A stretch of 46,262 nucleotides of DNA from assembly GCA_919901565.1 (NCBI GenBank), contig CAKKPE010000038.1, forward strand, positions 1 to 46,262, read 5' to 3'. Below are positions 16,129 through 25,300 of this stretch, piece by piece. Position numbers and translations under genes: made by a program. Each line of letters begins with the position of its first letter. Position 1 is the stretch's first letter. The notes under the pieces were generated by a model that saw only the letters and a list, made by a program, of their open reading frames with translations, was not told the DNA's origin and searched no databases. The DNA is from a bacterium (lineage in GTDB: Bacteria; CG2-30-53-67).

Positions 16129-19100
16129 ATGAAAAAGTTGATTAGAATGTCGGCCTTGTTTTTACTCATTGCAGTCATGGCCATGATCTATCCTGCCACT
16201 GGCTTCAGCAAGCCGGGTGGCGGAGGCGGCGGATCAACCACCCCTCCCAAGAACGCCTTCAATATCATGATGAACTACGAGCTGGGGATGCACTGCACGG
16301 GTTTTGAGTTTTCGTACTGCTGCATCCTCCCGCCGTACAACTCGATCCTGGCCCAGGTGGTCAAGACCGAGAAGGCAGGGGGAAAACCCAAGCTCATGCA
16401 AGCCGACCCCAACGTGGGGATCGACGGCCTGGGCCGTCCGACCGTAGTGCGGGACACGGCGCTGGACGGGAGCGGGAACTTCAAGAAGTACATGCTTCGT
16501 TACTGGCACGATGCCCAGCCGAGGAACGACGGCCGGGGCGCCCCTCAGACCAGCACCCTGATCAGCCAGGTCGAAGGGAACTCCATGCTCATGTGGAATA
16601 CGGTTTTTGACTCGGCCGCCCTGGACGCCAACGGGGCCCTGATCTACGGGACCAAGAACGGCGCCAGCGGTGTGGTTCTCGGCGACGGCGATACCTCTGA
16701 TTTCACCGACAACTATGCCAATGCCTGGATGAACCACCTGTATATTTATGCCGACCTGGAGGGGAGCAATCCCAACAATTCCAGTCTGGAGAAAGACAAG
16801 ATCCGCCTCGGCGTTACGGGCCATGTGGAATATCCCGAAAACGTGGGCGCCGCGCTGCACCCCATGGGCCCCATCGACCCGAATGACCCGAGCCAAGGGA
16901 CCTCGGGCGGTCCGTTTGACAACGTGCTCACCTTCTCCGGCGATACGGGGACCGTGGTCTTCACCCAGATGAAGGTGCTGGAGAACCTTCCGATCATGCT
17001 GACTTCACCGCGGATATGGGAGGCCCTGGGCCTTCCCCTGACGCCCTTTGAAGACAGCATCAACTTTTTCGGTGATCCCGGTGCCATTGATGAAGACTCG
17101 ATCCGTCCCTACGTCCAGATGCGCGCCCGATTGGTGGACTATACCACGGGGAGTGCGGTCCTGGACGGTGGCAAGCCAGTGGAAGGTCTGGGCACGGCGC
17201 CCATTGATATACCGAACTGCGAACGGTGCCACTCCCTGGGAGCGGGCCCGGTGAATAGCGCCCAGACGGCCCATCCCGATATTGCGGTCATGGTGCAGGG
17301 TGAGATTGACTTCTGGAACGGCTACTATGACATCGATACCGGGGCCGGAGATTCGGATTGGTACTCCCGTCTCAAGGGCGCAGCCATCAGCATTCTGGCG
17401 ATCCATGATGCCGAGCACGGGACCTCCTTTTTGGCCGGTTATCCGGGGACGGGATCCGGTCTCCCGCAGAATACCCGTCTGGGTGGCGAGACCGTGGTCT
17501 GCCAGCGCTGCCATGCGGACAACGTCATTGCCGTGGTCAAGTCAGCCAACTGCGGACCTGCGCAGGGCGACTGCGAAGCAGGCAACCTGATTCCTCCGAT
17601 GACCGAGGCGATCCACAACAACCACAAAGATAACCCGTTCTCCGACTCTCTGGGCCGGAACGGCGGGTGCCAGGGCTGTCACCCGGCGCACCGTTCTGAC
17701 GGGAGCCTTGCCGGCTACCCGATCACCGAAACCGGCGACAACGCCTATGCGGCCGGGGACAACCGAGATGCATCCGGCGGCTGTTTTGTGGGCCGCGACG
17801 TGCATTCCAACCGCAACAAGGACAATGACGGCGCCGGGACCCCGAGCCATCTGAACGCCGTGGGCCAGTGGCTGGTCACGAACGTGGCCAATGACACCGG
17901 GACATGGAAGGGGATCTGGTGCACCAACTGCCACAGCCAACTGGGCCAGGAACTCTGGAAGGCGGAAAACGTTCCGGACCTCGTGCATGCAAATCCCGGA
18001 GACCCTGGCCATGTGCGTGAGCCTTTTGCCGGAGCGGCACTATCCGACGTGGCCTCAGGACTGGGGATCTCCACATCCCAGGCCATCGCCTGGCTCGATC
18101 CCAAGAACAATGCCGACACGGCGGCGGTCTGGAAGGAGGATCCCGGGCTTTGCAACTACGTTGCGGGATACTTCGGAGTTATTCCTGTGGATCCCGGTCA
18201 TGACGGGAATGTAGCAACCGTTGAGGTCCAGGTGAACAGTGCTTCATCCTGTACCACAGGCGGGGGCACAGGCCTGATTGATTGCGGCGCGGCCTATCCC
18301 GGCGCTCCGGCTTTCTATATCTGCGGTTCCACAGATGCTGACGGCGATTTTTCTGTCAGCGCCCTGGATTTCTGCACCACTCCGGATTGTGTTGCTGCGG
18401 CCCAGGCAAGCCTGCCTGCAGGATCCGTAGCCGTGCCGGTGCCTTTCTCTGCGGCGACCGACGGCCGGGACCACTGGCTGTCAGCCGGCGAGCCCCATTG
18501 TGCGGACTGCCATGCGGCGCCATACGTGGAGCAGAGCGGGAACATCACGGCCTACCCGCCGTTTAACTACCCGAAGAAGGCCTCGCTCTTCCGCTACACA
18601 AGAGGTCATCAGGATATCTCCTGCCAGGGCTGCCATGAGTCGATCCACGGGCTCTATCCGGTCACGCCGGACATTGATACCACAACCTATGCCCAGGCAG
18701 CCGGCATGAACACGGACGGGTCCCACGGACCGCTCAAGTGCGGGGCGTGCCATAAAGTGAACAGTGCCGGTGTTCCGAGCTTTATCCAGAACATTAAGTA
18801 CAAAGGGACCAGCATCAAAAACAACTTCGATGCGGCGGTTTCCTGGTCCCATACCTTCACGGCAGAGTCTGATCCTACCACGAATCTTTGCGTGAACTGC
18901 CATGGGGACAATTCCTCCAAGGTCTCGTGCAGCAACTCGGAGTGGCTGAAGCATTCCATGGATGGACGGGTCTCCCGTGAACAGATGGACAAGGTGGAGA
19001 CCAAAAAGTACGGAGCTGTGTGCGGTTCCACGAATCCGCAGACTACGGTCTGTACAAAGTGCCACGGGAGCGAGTGGAGCGAAGTCTCATGCTCCGAGAA

Positions 19101-19194
19101 TGAATGGCTCAACCACCTGGTGCAAGGACGTGTCTCCGAGTCTGTGTGGGAAGCGGTCTCGACGACGCGGACCGGAGGGACCTGCGGATACTGA
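16129..19194 (+). CDS. large secreted nonaheme c-type cytochrome
   Basis: The 1021-residue product begins at the ATG at 16129, giving the signal peptide MKKLIRMSALFLLIAVMAMI and a signal peptidase I-like end after ATGFS; an upstream in-frame TTG is not needed. No lipobox is present. After a Gly-rich linker comes a haem-free N-terminal domain (to about 360) opening with the motif NYELGMHCTGFEFSYCC (residues 49-65), then nine CxxCH motifs at about 364, 458, 514, 598, 791, 832, 871, 921 and 975. The last two lie in a tandem duplication (about 921-968 and 975-1021) of the form CxxCH...VSCS..EWL.H...GRVS...CG. A weak G-rich ribosome binding site precedes it. It is driven by a sigma-54 promoter, followed by a terminator, and is a paralogue of the 7-haem protein at 20908. 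An extracellular or periplasmic electron-transfer role is likely; the partner is unknown. Confidence 0.9.
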   Translation: MKKLIRMSALFLLIAVMAMIYPATGFSKPGGGGGGSTTPPKNAFNIMMNYELGMHCTGFEFSYCCILPPYNSILAQVVKTEKAGGKPKLMQADPNVGIDGLGRPTVVRDTALDGSGNFKKYMLRYWHDAQPRNDGRGAPQTSTLISQVEGNSMLMWNTVFDSAALDANGALIYGTKNGASGVVLGDGDTSDFTDNYANAWMNHLYIYADLEGSNPNNSSLEKDKIRLGVTGHVEYPENVGAALHPMGPIDPNDPSQGTSGGPFDNVLTFSGDTGTVVFTQMKVLENLPIMLTSPRIWEALGLPLTPFEDSINFFGDPGAIDEDSIRPYVQMRARLVDYTTGSAVLDGGKPVEGLGTAPIDIPNCERCHSLGAGPVNSAQTAHPDIAVMVQGEIDFWNGYYDIDTGAGDSDWYSRLKGAAISILAIHDAEHGTSFLAGYPGTGSGLPQNTRLGGETVVCQRCHADNVIAVVKSANCGPAQGDCEAGNLIPPMTEAIHNNHKDNPFSDSLGRNGGCQGCHPAHRSDGSLAGYPITETGDNAYAAGDNRDASGGCFVGRDVHSNRNKDNDGAGTPSHLNAVGQWLVTNVANDTGTWKGIWCTNCHSQLGQELWKAENVPDLVHANPGDPGHVREPFAGAALSDVASGLGISTSQAIAWLDPKNNADTAAVWKEDPGLCNYVAGYFGVIPVDPGHDGNVATVEVQVNSASSCTTGGGTGLIDCGAAYPGAPAFYICGSTDADGDFSVSALDFCTTPDCVAAAQASLPAGSVAVPVPFSAATDGRDHWLSAGEPHCADCHAAPYVEQSGNITAYPPFNYPKKASLFRYTRGHQDISCQGCHESIHGLYPVTPDIDTTTYAQAAGMNTDGSHGPLKCGACHKVNSAGVPSFIQNIKYKGTSIKNNFDAAVSWSHTFTAESDPTTNLCVNCHGDNSSKVSCSNSEWLKHSMDGRVSREQMDKVETKKYGAVCGSTNPQTTVCTKCHGSEWSEVSCSENEWLNHLVQGRVSESVWEAVSTTRTGGTCGY

Positions 19195-19242
19195 TGGCTC
19201 CTCATAAAGCATAAAAGTGTCCCTGTGAAATAGCAAGCCGGA

Positions 19243-19277
19243 AACGGAGGGGAAGTTCTTTCCCCTCCGTTTTTTTA
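19243..19277 (+). terminator. rho-independent terminator after the nonaheme cytochrome gene
   Basis: ACGGAGGGGA at 19244-19253 pairs with TCCCCTCCGT at 19261-19270, followed by a T run. The rest of the 304-bp gap before the foldase gene (19278-19498) is AT-rich and shows no gene. A sigma-70 promoter probably lies there, but no convincing -35/-10 pair was picked out. Confidence 0.9.
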
Positions 19278-19498
19278 TCCGGTTTCCTGAAGATCATCCT
19301 GCAGGGGCCGTAACGGTTATCCAGCTAAGATCTTGGAGAATAAAAATTATATTTCCCCCCGATTCAATGGACAGCGCAAAGATTTTAATGATATGATAAA
19401 GCGTTTTTCTGTTTTAAGTATCCTGAAAATAGCTGATATTTACGGTTCAGGCTGCATGGGCAAGAGGTACTTTCCACTTTCACCAAAGGAGAGAGGTT

Positions 19499-20896
19499 AT
19501 GACGAGATTATTTGGGTTGACGGTCCTGGGTTTTTGGGTTTTCATGATTTTTAACGCGGTGCCGGGAGCCCAGGCCCAGGAGGCGAGCGATGTCATTGCA
19601 AAGGTGGGTGACCAGGTCATCACGTTTAGTGAAATCGATACCCTGATCAACAGCTCATCGATCATCGGGCTCGATATCCCGGCTTACGGAACCCCGGGGA
19701 GGAACACGGCGAGGCTCTCCATCCTGGACAAGATGATCTCGGCGGATCTTCTATACCTGGATGCCCTGAAAAATGATGCGGACAAGGACCCCGATTACGG
19801 CCGTGAGGCAGCGGATTACGACGAGTCTATGCTGGCCGTCATGTACAAGGAGAAATTCCTTGTGGGGGAAATCCCGGTGACCGGGAAAGAGATCCAGGAT
19901 TTTTATAAGACCAATATTCAGAAGGGGACAGAGCTTACGGACGATATGAAGCTGGCCATTGAGGCCTCGATACGAAAGAATAAATTCAAGGATCGAGTGG
20001 CGGGGATGCGCGAAAGGTTAAGAAAGGATATTTCTGTCTCAGTGAAGGAAGAGAATTTACGTCCCGAAGATGACGGGAAACGCGAAGACACGGCTGTGGC
20101 CGCGGCCATGGATAGCGTTGTGATCACCTGGGGAGAGGTGAAGAAGATTCTGACCGGTGGTCCGGGCAAGAGTTCCATGGCCGATCGTGTGGAAGCCATG
20201 AACCGCTTCATTGACAATCGGCTTATGGTGAACAAGGCCAGGGAAGAAGGGCTGGACAAGGATCTGATCTATCAGTCAAGGGTTAATGAGTTCAGGAAAA
20301 CGCACCTGATTAATTTCCACAGATCCCAACTGGTAGAGAGGTTCACGCCGACTGAAGAGGAGATCGATTCCTATTTTGAGAAGAACAAGGACAAGATCGC
20401 CGTGGCCGATGTGCGCAAGATTCAGATGGTGGTATTGAAGAGCAAGGAAGAGGCGGAGCAGGTCAAGAAGAAGATAGACTCAGGGGAGATCACTATTTTT
20501 GAGGCGGCCAGGGATTTTTCCATTGACCCGAATGCGAAACAGACCCTGGGGGAGATGGGATGGGTATCCAGGAGTACGGGTTTTCCCGGCCTGGAAAAGC
20601 TGACGTTTTCCCTGAAAGCCGGAGAATTGGGAGGGCCCGTGGAATCGCCGGCAGGATGGCATCTGGTCAAGGTCCTGGATGTCCGGGACAGCATGTATCA
20701 GGATATCAACGACAAAGGCGCCCGCGAAAAGACCCGGCGGATGTACATCCATGAAAAACTGGATCAGTATACGTCTGACCTCAGAAAAAAAGTCTTTCCT
20801 GTTGAGGTCTATGAAGACGTATTCAATCGTATAACCGGGGAAGAAATTGACCGGATCCAAAAAAAGATGGGAACTCCTCCGGGAGGCACGAAGTAG
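19499..20896 (+). CDS. periplasmic peptidylprolyl isomerase (parvulin, SurA/PpiC-like)
   Basis: The 465-residue product has a signal peptide (about 1-27, ending GAQA) and a SurA-like N-terminal chaperone region, followed by a parvulin rotamase domain (about 290-400) with the family blocks EAARDFSIDPNAKQTLGEMG and ELGGPVESPAGWHLVKVLD. It should assist folding of exported proteins in the periplasm. A strong ribosome binding site (AAAGGAGAG at about 19484) precedes the ATG. The 7-haem cytochrome gene starts 11 bases after the stop, so they form an operon, and the foldase lies between two paralogous cytochromes. A dedicated role in maturing these large cytochromes is therefore a reasonable inference. 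It is larger than a simple PpiC and resembles the SurA/PrsA group. Confidence 0.88.
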   Translation: MTRLFGLTVLGFWVFMIFNAVPGAQAQEASDVIAKVGDQVITFSEIDTLINSSSIIGLDIPAYGTPGRNTARLSILDKMISADLLYLDALKNDADKDPDYGREAADYDESMLAVMYKEKFLVGEIPVTGKEIQDFYKTNIQKGTELTDDMKLAIEASIRKNKFKDRVAGMRERLRKDISVSVKEENLRPEDDGKREDTAVAAAMDSVVITWGEVKKILTGGPGKSSMADRVEAMNRFIDNRLMVNKAREEGLDKDLIYQSRVNEFRKTHLINFHRSQLVERFTPTEEEIDSYFEKNKDKIAVADVRKIQMVVLKSKEEAEQVKKKIDSGEITIFEAARDFSIDPNAKQTLGEMGWVSRSTGFPGLEKLTFSLKAGELGGPVESPAGWHLVKVLDVRDSMYQDINDKGAREKTRRMYIHEKLDQYTSDLRKKVFPVEVYEDVFNRITGEEIDRIQKKMGTPPGGTK

Positions 20897-20907
20897 AGGA
20901 TAAAGAT

Positions 20908-23238
20908 ATGGCATCTTTTCCAAGGAGAATACGCTGGGTCTTCCTGCAATGCCTCTTTGCTGTTTTCTCGGTCTCTGCCCATGCAGGGCTGATCGACTTT
21001 TTTCACCGGGATCAGGTTCCACCCCGGGACTACCTCATCCTGATCAATTATGAGCTGGGCATGCACTGCACGGGGTTTGATTTTTCCTATTGCTGTATCC
21101 TTCCGCCCTACAATTCCATACTGGCCCAGGTGGTGAAGACCGAAAGGAACGGGCAAAACCCTCGCCTTCTCGGATCCGACCCCAAGGACCCGGAGGTGCT
21201 GGTCGACGGCGGGAAACGCTTCAAGCTTGCCTATACCCATGAAGACCCCGATGGAATTCCCAACACCTTCTCGGCCAGCAAGAAGCTCGTCTACTGGGGG
21301 GTGGGATACAAGGGAGGCGATCTCCCGGGCCACTATTTCAGCAGCCTCTACATCTACAAGGATCTGGAGGGGAACAATCCCGAAAACACGACCGCGGATT
21401 CGAAGAAACGCCATGTCGGGATCGACACCCCCATCAAATTTAATCAGGGACCTACAGGCCAGCACGTGGGCAAAGGTTTTCTCCGTTATTCCGGTGGAAC
21501 AGGGACCGTGGTTTTTGCGGATTCTCCGGCCATGGAGAACGTACCCATAAAGCTGACCAATCCCGGGATCTGGGAGGCTCTGGGCCTCCCTCTGACGCCC
21601 TTTAATGACCGCTTCACAGCATTATCGCAGGTAGAAGAGACCATGGTGCAGCCCTTCCAGAAATCGGTGGTGACCCTAATCGATGCCGATACAGGCGAGC
21701 CTGTGATCGACTCGTCCGGGCAGGTGGTCCGGTTCTTCGGCGTCAATCCGATTGACGTTCCCAATTGTGCCCGCTGCCATTCCAATGAACGTGCCAACGG
21801 GACCAGGTATGTGAAGTACAAGGAAGAATATAACTTCTGGAAGAATGTGAAATATTCCGGAGAATGGTATGCCGAACTCAAGGCGGCCGCGGTCTCCATT
21901 CTGGAGATTCATGATGACCATCACGGCACCAACTTTTTGGCAAAGTGGCCGGCAGGGACAAAAGTGCATAACCGGCTTGGCCGGGATACCATCCTCTGCC
22001 AGGATTGCCATGCCGACAATGTGATCGGGAGACTCTCTTCCAGGAAAGCCGGAAAAATGGATGAGAAAGACATTCAAAAAAACCATCCCGGCATCCCCGA
22101 TGCCGAGCACCTGATCTCCCCCCTGACCGAGGCCATTCACAGAGTCCATCAGCAGAAGAACCCGCTGCCCGACAGCCTGGGTTTTGCCGGCGGCTGTCAG
22201 CTCTGTCACCCATCTCATCGAAGCGACCGGACCATGGACGATTTTCCCCTCACAGCGGATGGCAGGAACCATTTCGCAGCGGGTGACATCCGGGACTCCA
22301 AAGGCTGCTTTACGGGGAGAGATCTCCATGCCAATCCCAGGCGGAGTAAGGACGGCGCCGGGACGCCGAGCTATCTCAATGCCGTGGGTAACCACCTCCT
22401 GCTCGAGGTCATGAATACCGGCGGCGGGGACAAGGGATTGTACTGCACCAACTGCCACAACAGGCTCTCACGCGAGCTTTACAAGGCAGACCACCTCACG
22501 GATGCGATCCATCAAAAGGGTCAGACCCTTCGGAACCAATCCCTGGACAAGATGGCCGAGGCTGTAGGTGTTACGCTTCAGGAACTGAAGAACGATTACA
22601 TCAATCCCAAGAGCCCCATCGGGCGGGCGGAAGACACTGCATCCGGCGTCTACCGGACCTGGGACCGAACGGGACAGATCATTGCTCCCATTGCCAGGAT
22701 TAAGGTGGACGATCAAGGAAAGCCGGTGCTGACGCCGCCTGATGAAGACGGGGATCGTTCGGTGGTCATTGAGGACACAGACCCGCAAGGCACCTCAGGG
22801 ATGGCGGTCCCCTACGATGCGGCAACACACGGGAGGGACTACTGGCTCGCTCCGGGGGAGCCCCACTGCGCGGATTGTCATCGGCCTCCCTTTGTGGAAA
22901 GCGTGGGCGGCGGCGCCTTCCCCATTGACCAGCCCGGCAAATATGCGCTCATGCGGTATTCCAAAGGGCACGCAGGGATCACCTGCCAGGGGTGCCACGA
23001 ATCGAGCCATGGCCTCTATCCCGTGAATCCAGGGGTGGATATTTCCGGATATCAGCAGGCCGGTCTTTTGAATCCTGACGGATCCCACGGCCCGGTCAAG
23101 TGCGGGGCCTGTCACAGGATCAATCAGCATGGGGTTCCGTCGAAACATCCGGATCAGATCAGCAAGAAGAGTTCGGTTTGGCGTAGTTATGAAGAAGCTG
23201 TAGAGCTGCAGCATACGCTGAGGAATGAAAAAGAGTGA
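20908..23238 (+). CDS. secreted heptaheme c-type cytochrome, paralogue of the nonaheme protein
   Basis: The 776-residue product has a signal peptide ending near SVSAHA (about residue 26) and the same opening motif as its upstream paralogue (NYELGMHCTGFDFSYCC, then ILPPYNSILAQVVKTE). Seven CxxCH motifs lie at about residues 287, 364, 430, 513, 654, 693 and 732 and correspond in order and spacing context to the first seven of the nonaheme protein. It stops shortly after the seventh, lacking the duplicated two-haem tail. The ATG is preceded by AGAGGA. It begins 11 bases after the foldase gene and overlaps the lipoprotein gene by four bases, so foldase, cytochrome and lipoprotein form one operon. 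Role in electron transfer across the envelope is inferred from the haem content and secretion. Confidence 0.9.
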   Translation: MASFPRRIRWVFLQCLFAVFSVSAHAGLIDFFHRDQVPPRDYLILINYELGMHCTGFDFSYCCILPPYNSILAQVVKTERNGQNPRLLGSDPKDPEVLVDGGKRFKLAYTHEDPDGIPNTFSASKKLVYWGVGYKGGDLPGHYFSSLYIYKDLEGNNPENTTADSKKRHVGIDTPIKFNQGPTGQHVGKGFLRYSGGTGTVVFADSPAMENVPIKLTNPGIWEALGLPLTPFNDRFTALSQVEETMVQPFQKSVVTLIDADTGEPVIDSSGQVVRFFGVNPIDVPNCARCHSNERANGTRYVKYKEEYNFWKNVKYSGEWYAELKAAAVSILEIHDDHHGTNFLAKWPAGTKVHNRLGRDTILCQDCHADNVIGRLSSRKAGKMDEKDIQKNHPGIPDAEHLISPLTEAIHRVHQQKNPLPDSLGFAGGCQLCHPSHRSDRTMDDFPLTADGRNHFAAGDIRDSKGCFTGRDLHANPRRSKDGAGTPSYLNAVGNHLLLEVMNTGGGDKGLYCTNCHNRLSRELYKADHLTDAIHQKGQTLRNQSLDKMAEAVGVTLQELKNDYINPKSPIGRAEDTASGVYRTWDRTGQIIAPIARIKVDDQGKPVLTPPDEDGDRSVVIEDTDPQGTSGMAVPYDAATHGRDYWLAPGEPHCADCHRPPFVESVGGGAFPIDQPGKYALMRYSKGHAGITCQGCHESSHGLYPVNPGVDISGYQQAGLLNPDGSHGPVKCGACHRINQHGVPSKHPDQISKKSSVWRSYEEAVELQHTLRNEKE

Positions 23239-23687
23239 ACGGATGTCCTGTGAAACGGCATGGTCTTGGAATTCTTCTGGTCTTCTGGATAGCGGTATCA
23301 GCCTGTGCCGGGACTCAGGGCGGTTTGAGGCCGGATGAGCCCGTTTACACTTTTCTGGAACTTCCCATGAAGCGGCTCTATTCGGAGACCGACAGCCATA
23401 TTGGAAAGGTCTTCGACGAGAGATTCAAATTTTATCGCATCTACCACGACAAGGAGACCGCCGATCCATCCAAAAGAGAGCAGACCATCCAGGGGAAGAC
23501 TCATTTTACGGCAAGGCCCATCACTCAATATATGCAGGTCGTCCGCATCCAGATCACCCCTCGCCAGGAAAAACTCCTCCTAACAATGGGTATTGAAAGG
23601 CAGGACGTGATCAGGGCAAAGGTCCGTTTTGCAGGCCTGGCTCCAGGAGGTTCATTGGCCTTCGACTTGCTGGAGGTCCTGCCATAG
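23235..23687 (+). CDS. small predicted lipoprotein of the cytochrome operon
   Basis: The 150-residue product begins with a GTG at 23235 that overlaps the cytochrome stop codon; AGGA at 23221-23224 supports it, and a second GTG at 23250 is an alternative. A hydrophobic signal (about 11-22) ends in a lipobox-like IAVSAC, so the protein is probably lipid-anchored at Cys24. The mature part is mixed alpha/beta with no motif I recognise, contains no CxxCH and no extra cysteines. It is the last gene of the foldase-cytochrome operon, so a role in anchoring or assembling the cytochrome on the membrane can be imagined, but nothing in its sequence proves this. Confidence 0.75.
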   Translation: MNGCPVKRHGLGILLVFWIAVSACAGTQGGLRPDEPVYTFLELPMKRLYSETDSHIGKVFDERFKFYRIYHDKETADPSKREQTIQGKTHFTARPITQYMQVVRIQITPRQEKLLLTMGIERQDVIRAKVRFAGLAPGGSLAFDLLEVLP

Positions 23688-23776
23688 CGGAGCATTAAGA
23701 GAAGATAGGTTTGGGGTTTACCCCGTTAGAAATTTAGGTTCTTCTCCCATTTAGTGGGTAAAAATGGGTCGAGGGT

Positions 23777-24338
23777 TCAAGGGGTAACGGCCCCGGTCCG
23801 ATCCAGGCGGCCCCTGGATAGCGAAATACGATTCCTTCCGGAGCGCTTGGATTCCCGGGTTGCCTCAACCGCTGAGCGGATCAGTTCGGTTTCATCGGTC
23901 CCATCCTCAGGATAACCGGCGACCCCGCCGCTTACGGTGAGTTTCCCTCCGTGCATGCGCTCTGCTTGCGGGAAGGAAGCATTCAGCATAGCCTCGTGAA
24001 GTTTTTCGGCCAGAATAAGAGCATCTTCACTGCGCGTCTCCGGACAGATCACAACAAATTCTTTCCCGCCGTAACGGGCCACTATATCGTGTTCCCGTAA
24101 ATGGTCTTTCAGGATCTTGCTGATCATGCGCAGCGCTTCGTCTCCGGCGAGATAACCGTTGATCTCATTGTACTTCTGAAAAAAATCTATGTTGAAATGA
24201 CATAAGGAGATGGTCCTTTTGTATCTTCTGGCCTTTGTATACCATAGGCGAGCAGATCCGGGTCGCCAGGTCAGTATCTTTATTTAAAAGAGTTATTCTT
24301 GACAGGGTGCTTTCCTGTGCAAGGTCCCGATCGGTCAT
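23777..24338 (-). pseudogene. decayed diguanylate cyclase (GGDEF) gene
   Basis: The intact 3' frame (23777-24127) encodes the C-terminal half of a GGDEF domain: DHLREHDIVARYGGKEFVVI followed by the family blocks LAEKLHEAM and VSGGVAGYPEDG. Upstream, GGDEF-like sequence continues (RRYKRTISL, NIDFFQKYNEINGYLAGDEA) but without a usable start, and an ATG at 24338 leads into a different frame that ends at a stop around 24168. The gene is therefore frameshifted or partly deleted. The signature reads GGKEF instead of GGDEF or GGEEF, so even the intact part would be expected to lack cyclic-di-GMP synthase activity. The ATG at 24338 overlaps the preceding small frame by ATGA. Confidence 0.75.
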
Positions 24339-24532
24339 GGAGATTCCCTTTTTTCAGAAGCGTTGATACGTTCAACCGCGTCCGGAAGCAGGGAGAGGAA
24401 TTCACTGAGCTGCCGGTTTTCATTTTTCATGGAAGCCAGAGACGACTCCAGGTTGCTCTTACCCTGCTTGAATGGGTTTAGGATTTCGTATTTTCTGCGA
24501 GACGCAAGGGAAACCCCTTCCAGGGGTAACAC
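24335..24532 (-). CDS. short coiled-coil-like frame upstream of the GGDEF relic
   Basis: A frame of up to 65 codons, with a better internal start at 24430, encodes a charged helical peptide (core ENRQLSEFLSLLPDAVERIN). Its stop overlaps the first ATG of the GGDEF relic by ATGA, which suggests that the two were once translated together. It may be the remnant of a small partner gene. No function can be assigned, and it may no longer be expressed. Confidence 0.35.
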   Translation of the reverse strand: MLPLEGVSLASRRKYEILNPFKQGKSNLESSLASMKNENRQLSEFLSLLPDAVERINASEKRESP

Positions 24533-24559
24533 AAAGCCACATCCTTTGGGCGTGGATGT

Positions 24560-25294
24560 TTACTTCTTGCCGGGGAGATAGAGCTGCTGCCCGTTATGGA
24601 GGACCTTGGGGTCGGCGATCTGGTCCCTGTTGGCCTTGTAGATCAACTCCCAGTAGGATTCATCTCCATAAAGCGGGGAGTTCCTGGCAATGCTCTTTAG
24701 GGTTTCACCCGGATGGACGATGTGGTAAACTGGGAGGTTGTTCTCCAGCCTTTTTTTGAAATTCATGGCCTTCTGCACGCTCTGCTCTGCATCCCGGACC
24801 GACTCCGTGGCTTTTTCCAGAGCGGTCTTATACCGGCATTCGTCCTGTGAGAGTTCCCTTGCCTCCCGCACACTCTGGACGGCGGTAAGGTATTCCTTCA
24901 ACGCGTACCGGTTGGCCTCGGCCTTTTCGCCTTCATGGATCTTCTTGATCGCCAGAACGATTTGCTGCTGGATCTGATCGTAGAGATCAGACTTGATCCG
25001 TGCCGCCTGGTTGATCATCTGCTTGGCTTGATGCTGGACATCCAGGGCCAGGTCTTTGAGCTGGCGGTTCGGCTTCCTGGTTTCTTTCCGGGTCCCCTCC
25101 TCGATCATGGTCAGTTTATTTTTCCCCTCCTCCAAGTCATCAGGCGTATAGACCCTCGCACAGGAGTTCTTGGCCGCTTCCATCAGGACCCTGGCATCGG
25201 AAATCTCTCTTTCCGGGAATCTTGCACAAGAGGCCAGAACCAGGATGATAGGTAAAACGGCTGATTTCATGCGCCGGGATTTTTTTATCGTCAT
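24560..25294 (-). CDS. LysM-domain lipoprotein with helical N-terminal region
   Basis: The 244-residue product has a basic start and hydrophobic stretch ending in the lipobox VLASC (Cys about 23), so it is probably a lipoprotein. A long, charged, helical region (about 30-185) resembles DUF4398-type envelope proteins. The C-terminus is a LysM domain (about 190-242) beginning YHIVHPGETLKSIARNSPLY and ending NGQQLYLPGKK, expected to bind peptidoglycan. A start at the internal ATG (25270) is also possible. It lies six bases after the aspS stop on the same strand, so it is probably transcribed with hisS and aspS. It likely acts at the outer-membrane/peptidoglycan interface. Confidence 0.85.
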   Translation of the reverse strand: MTIKKSRRMKSAVLPIILVLASCARFPEREISDARVLMEAAKNSCARVYTPDDLEEGKNKLTMIEEGTRKETRKPNRQLKDLALDVQHQAKQMINQAARIKSDLYDQIQQQIVLAIKKIHEGEKAEANRYALKEYLTAVQSVREARELSQDECRYKTALEKATESVRDAEQSVQKAMNFKKRLENNLPVYHIVHPGETLKSIARNSPLYGDESYWELIYKANRDQIADPKVLHNGQQLYLPGKK

Positions 25295-25300
25295 ATATGC

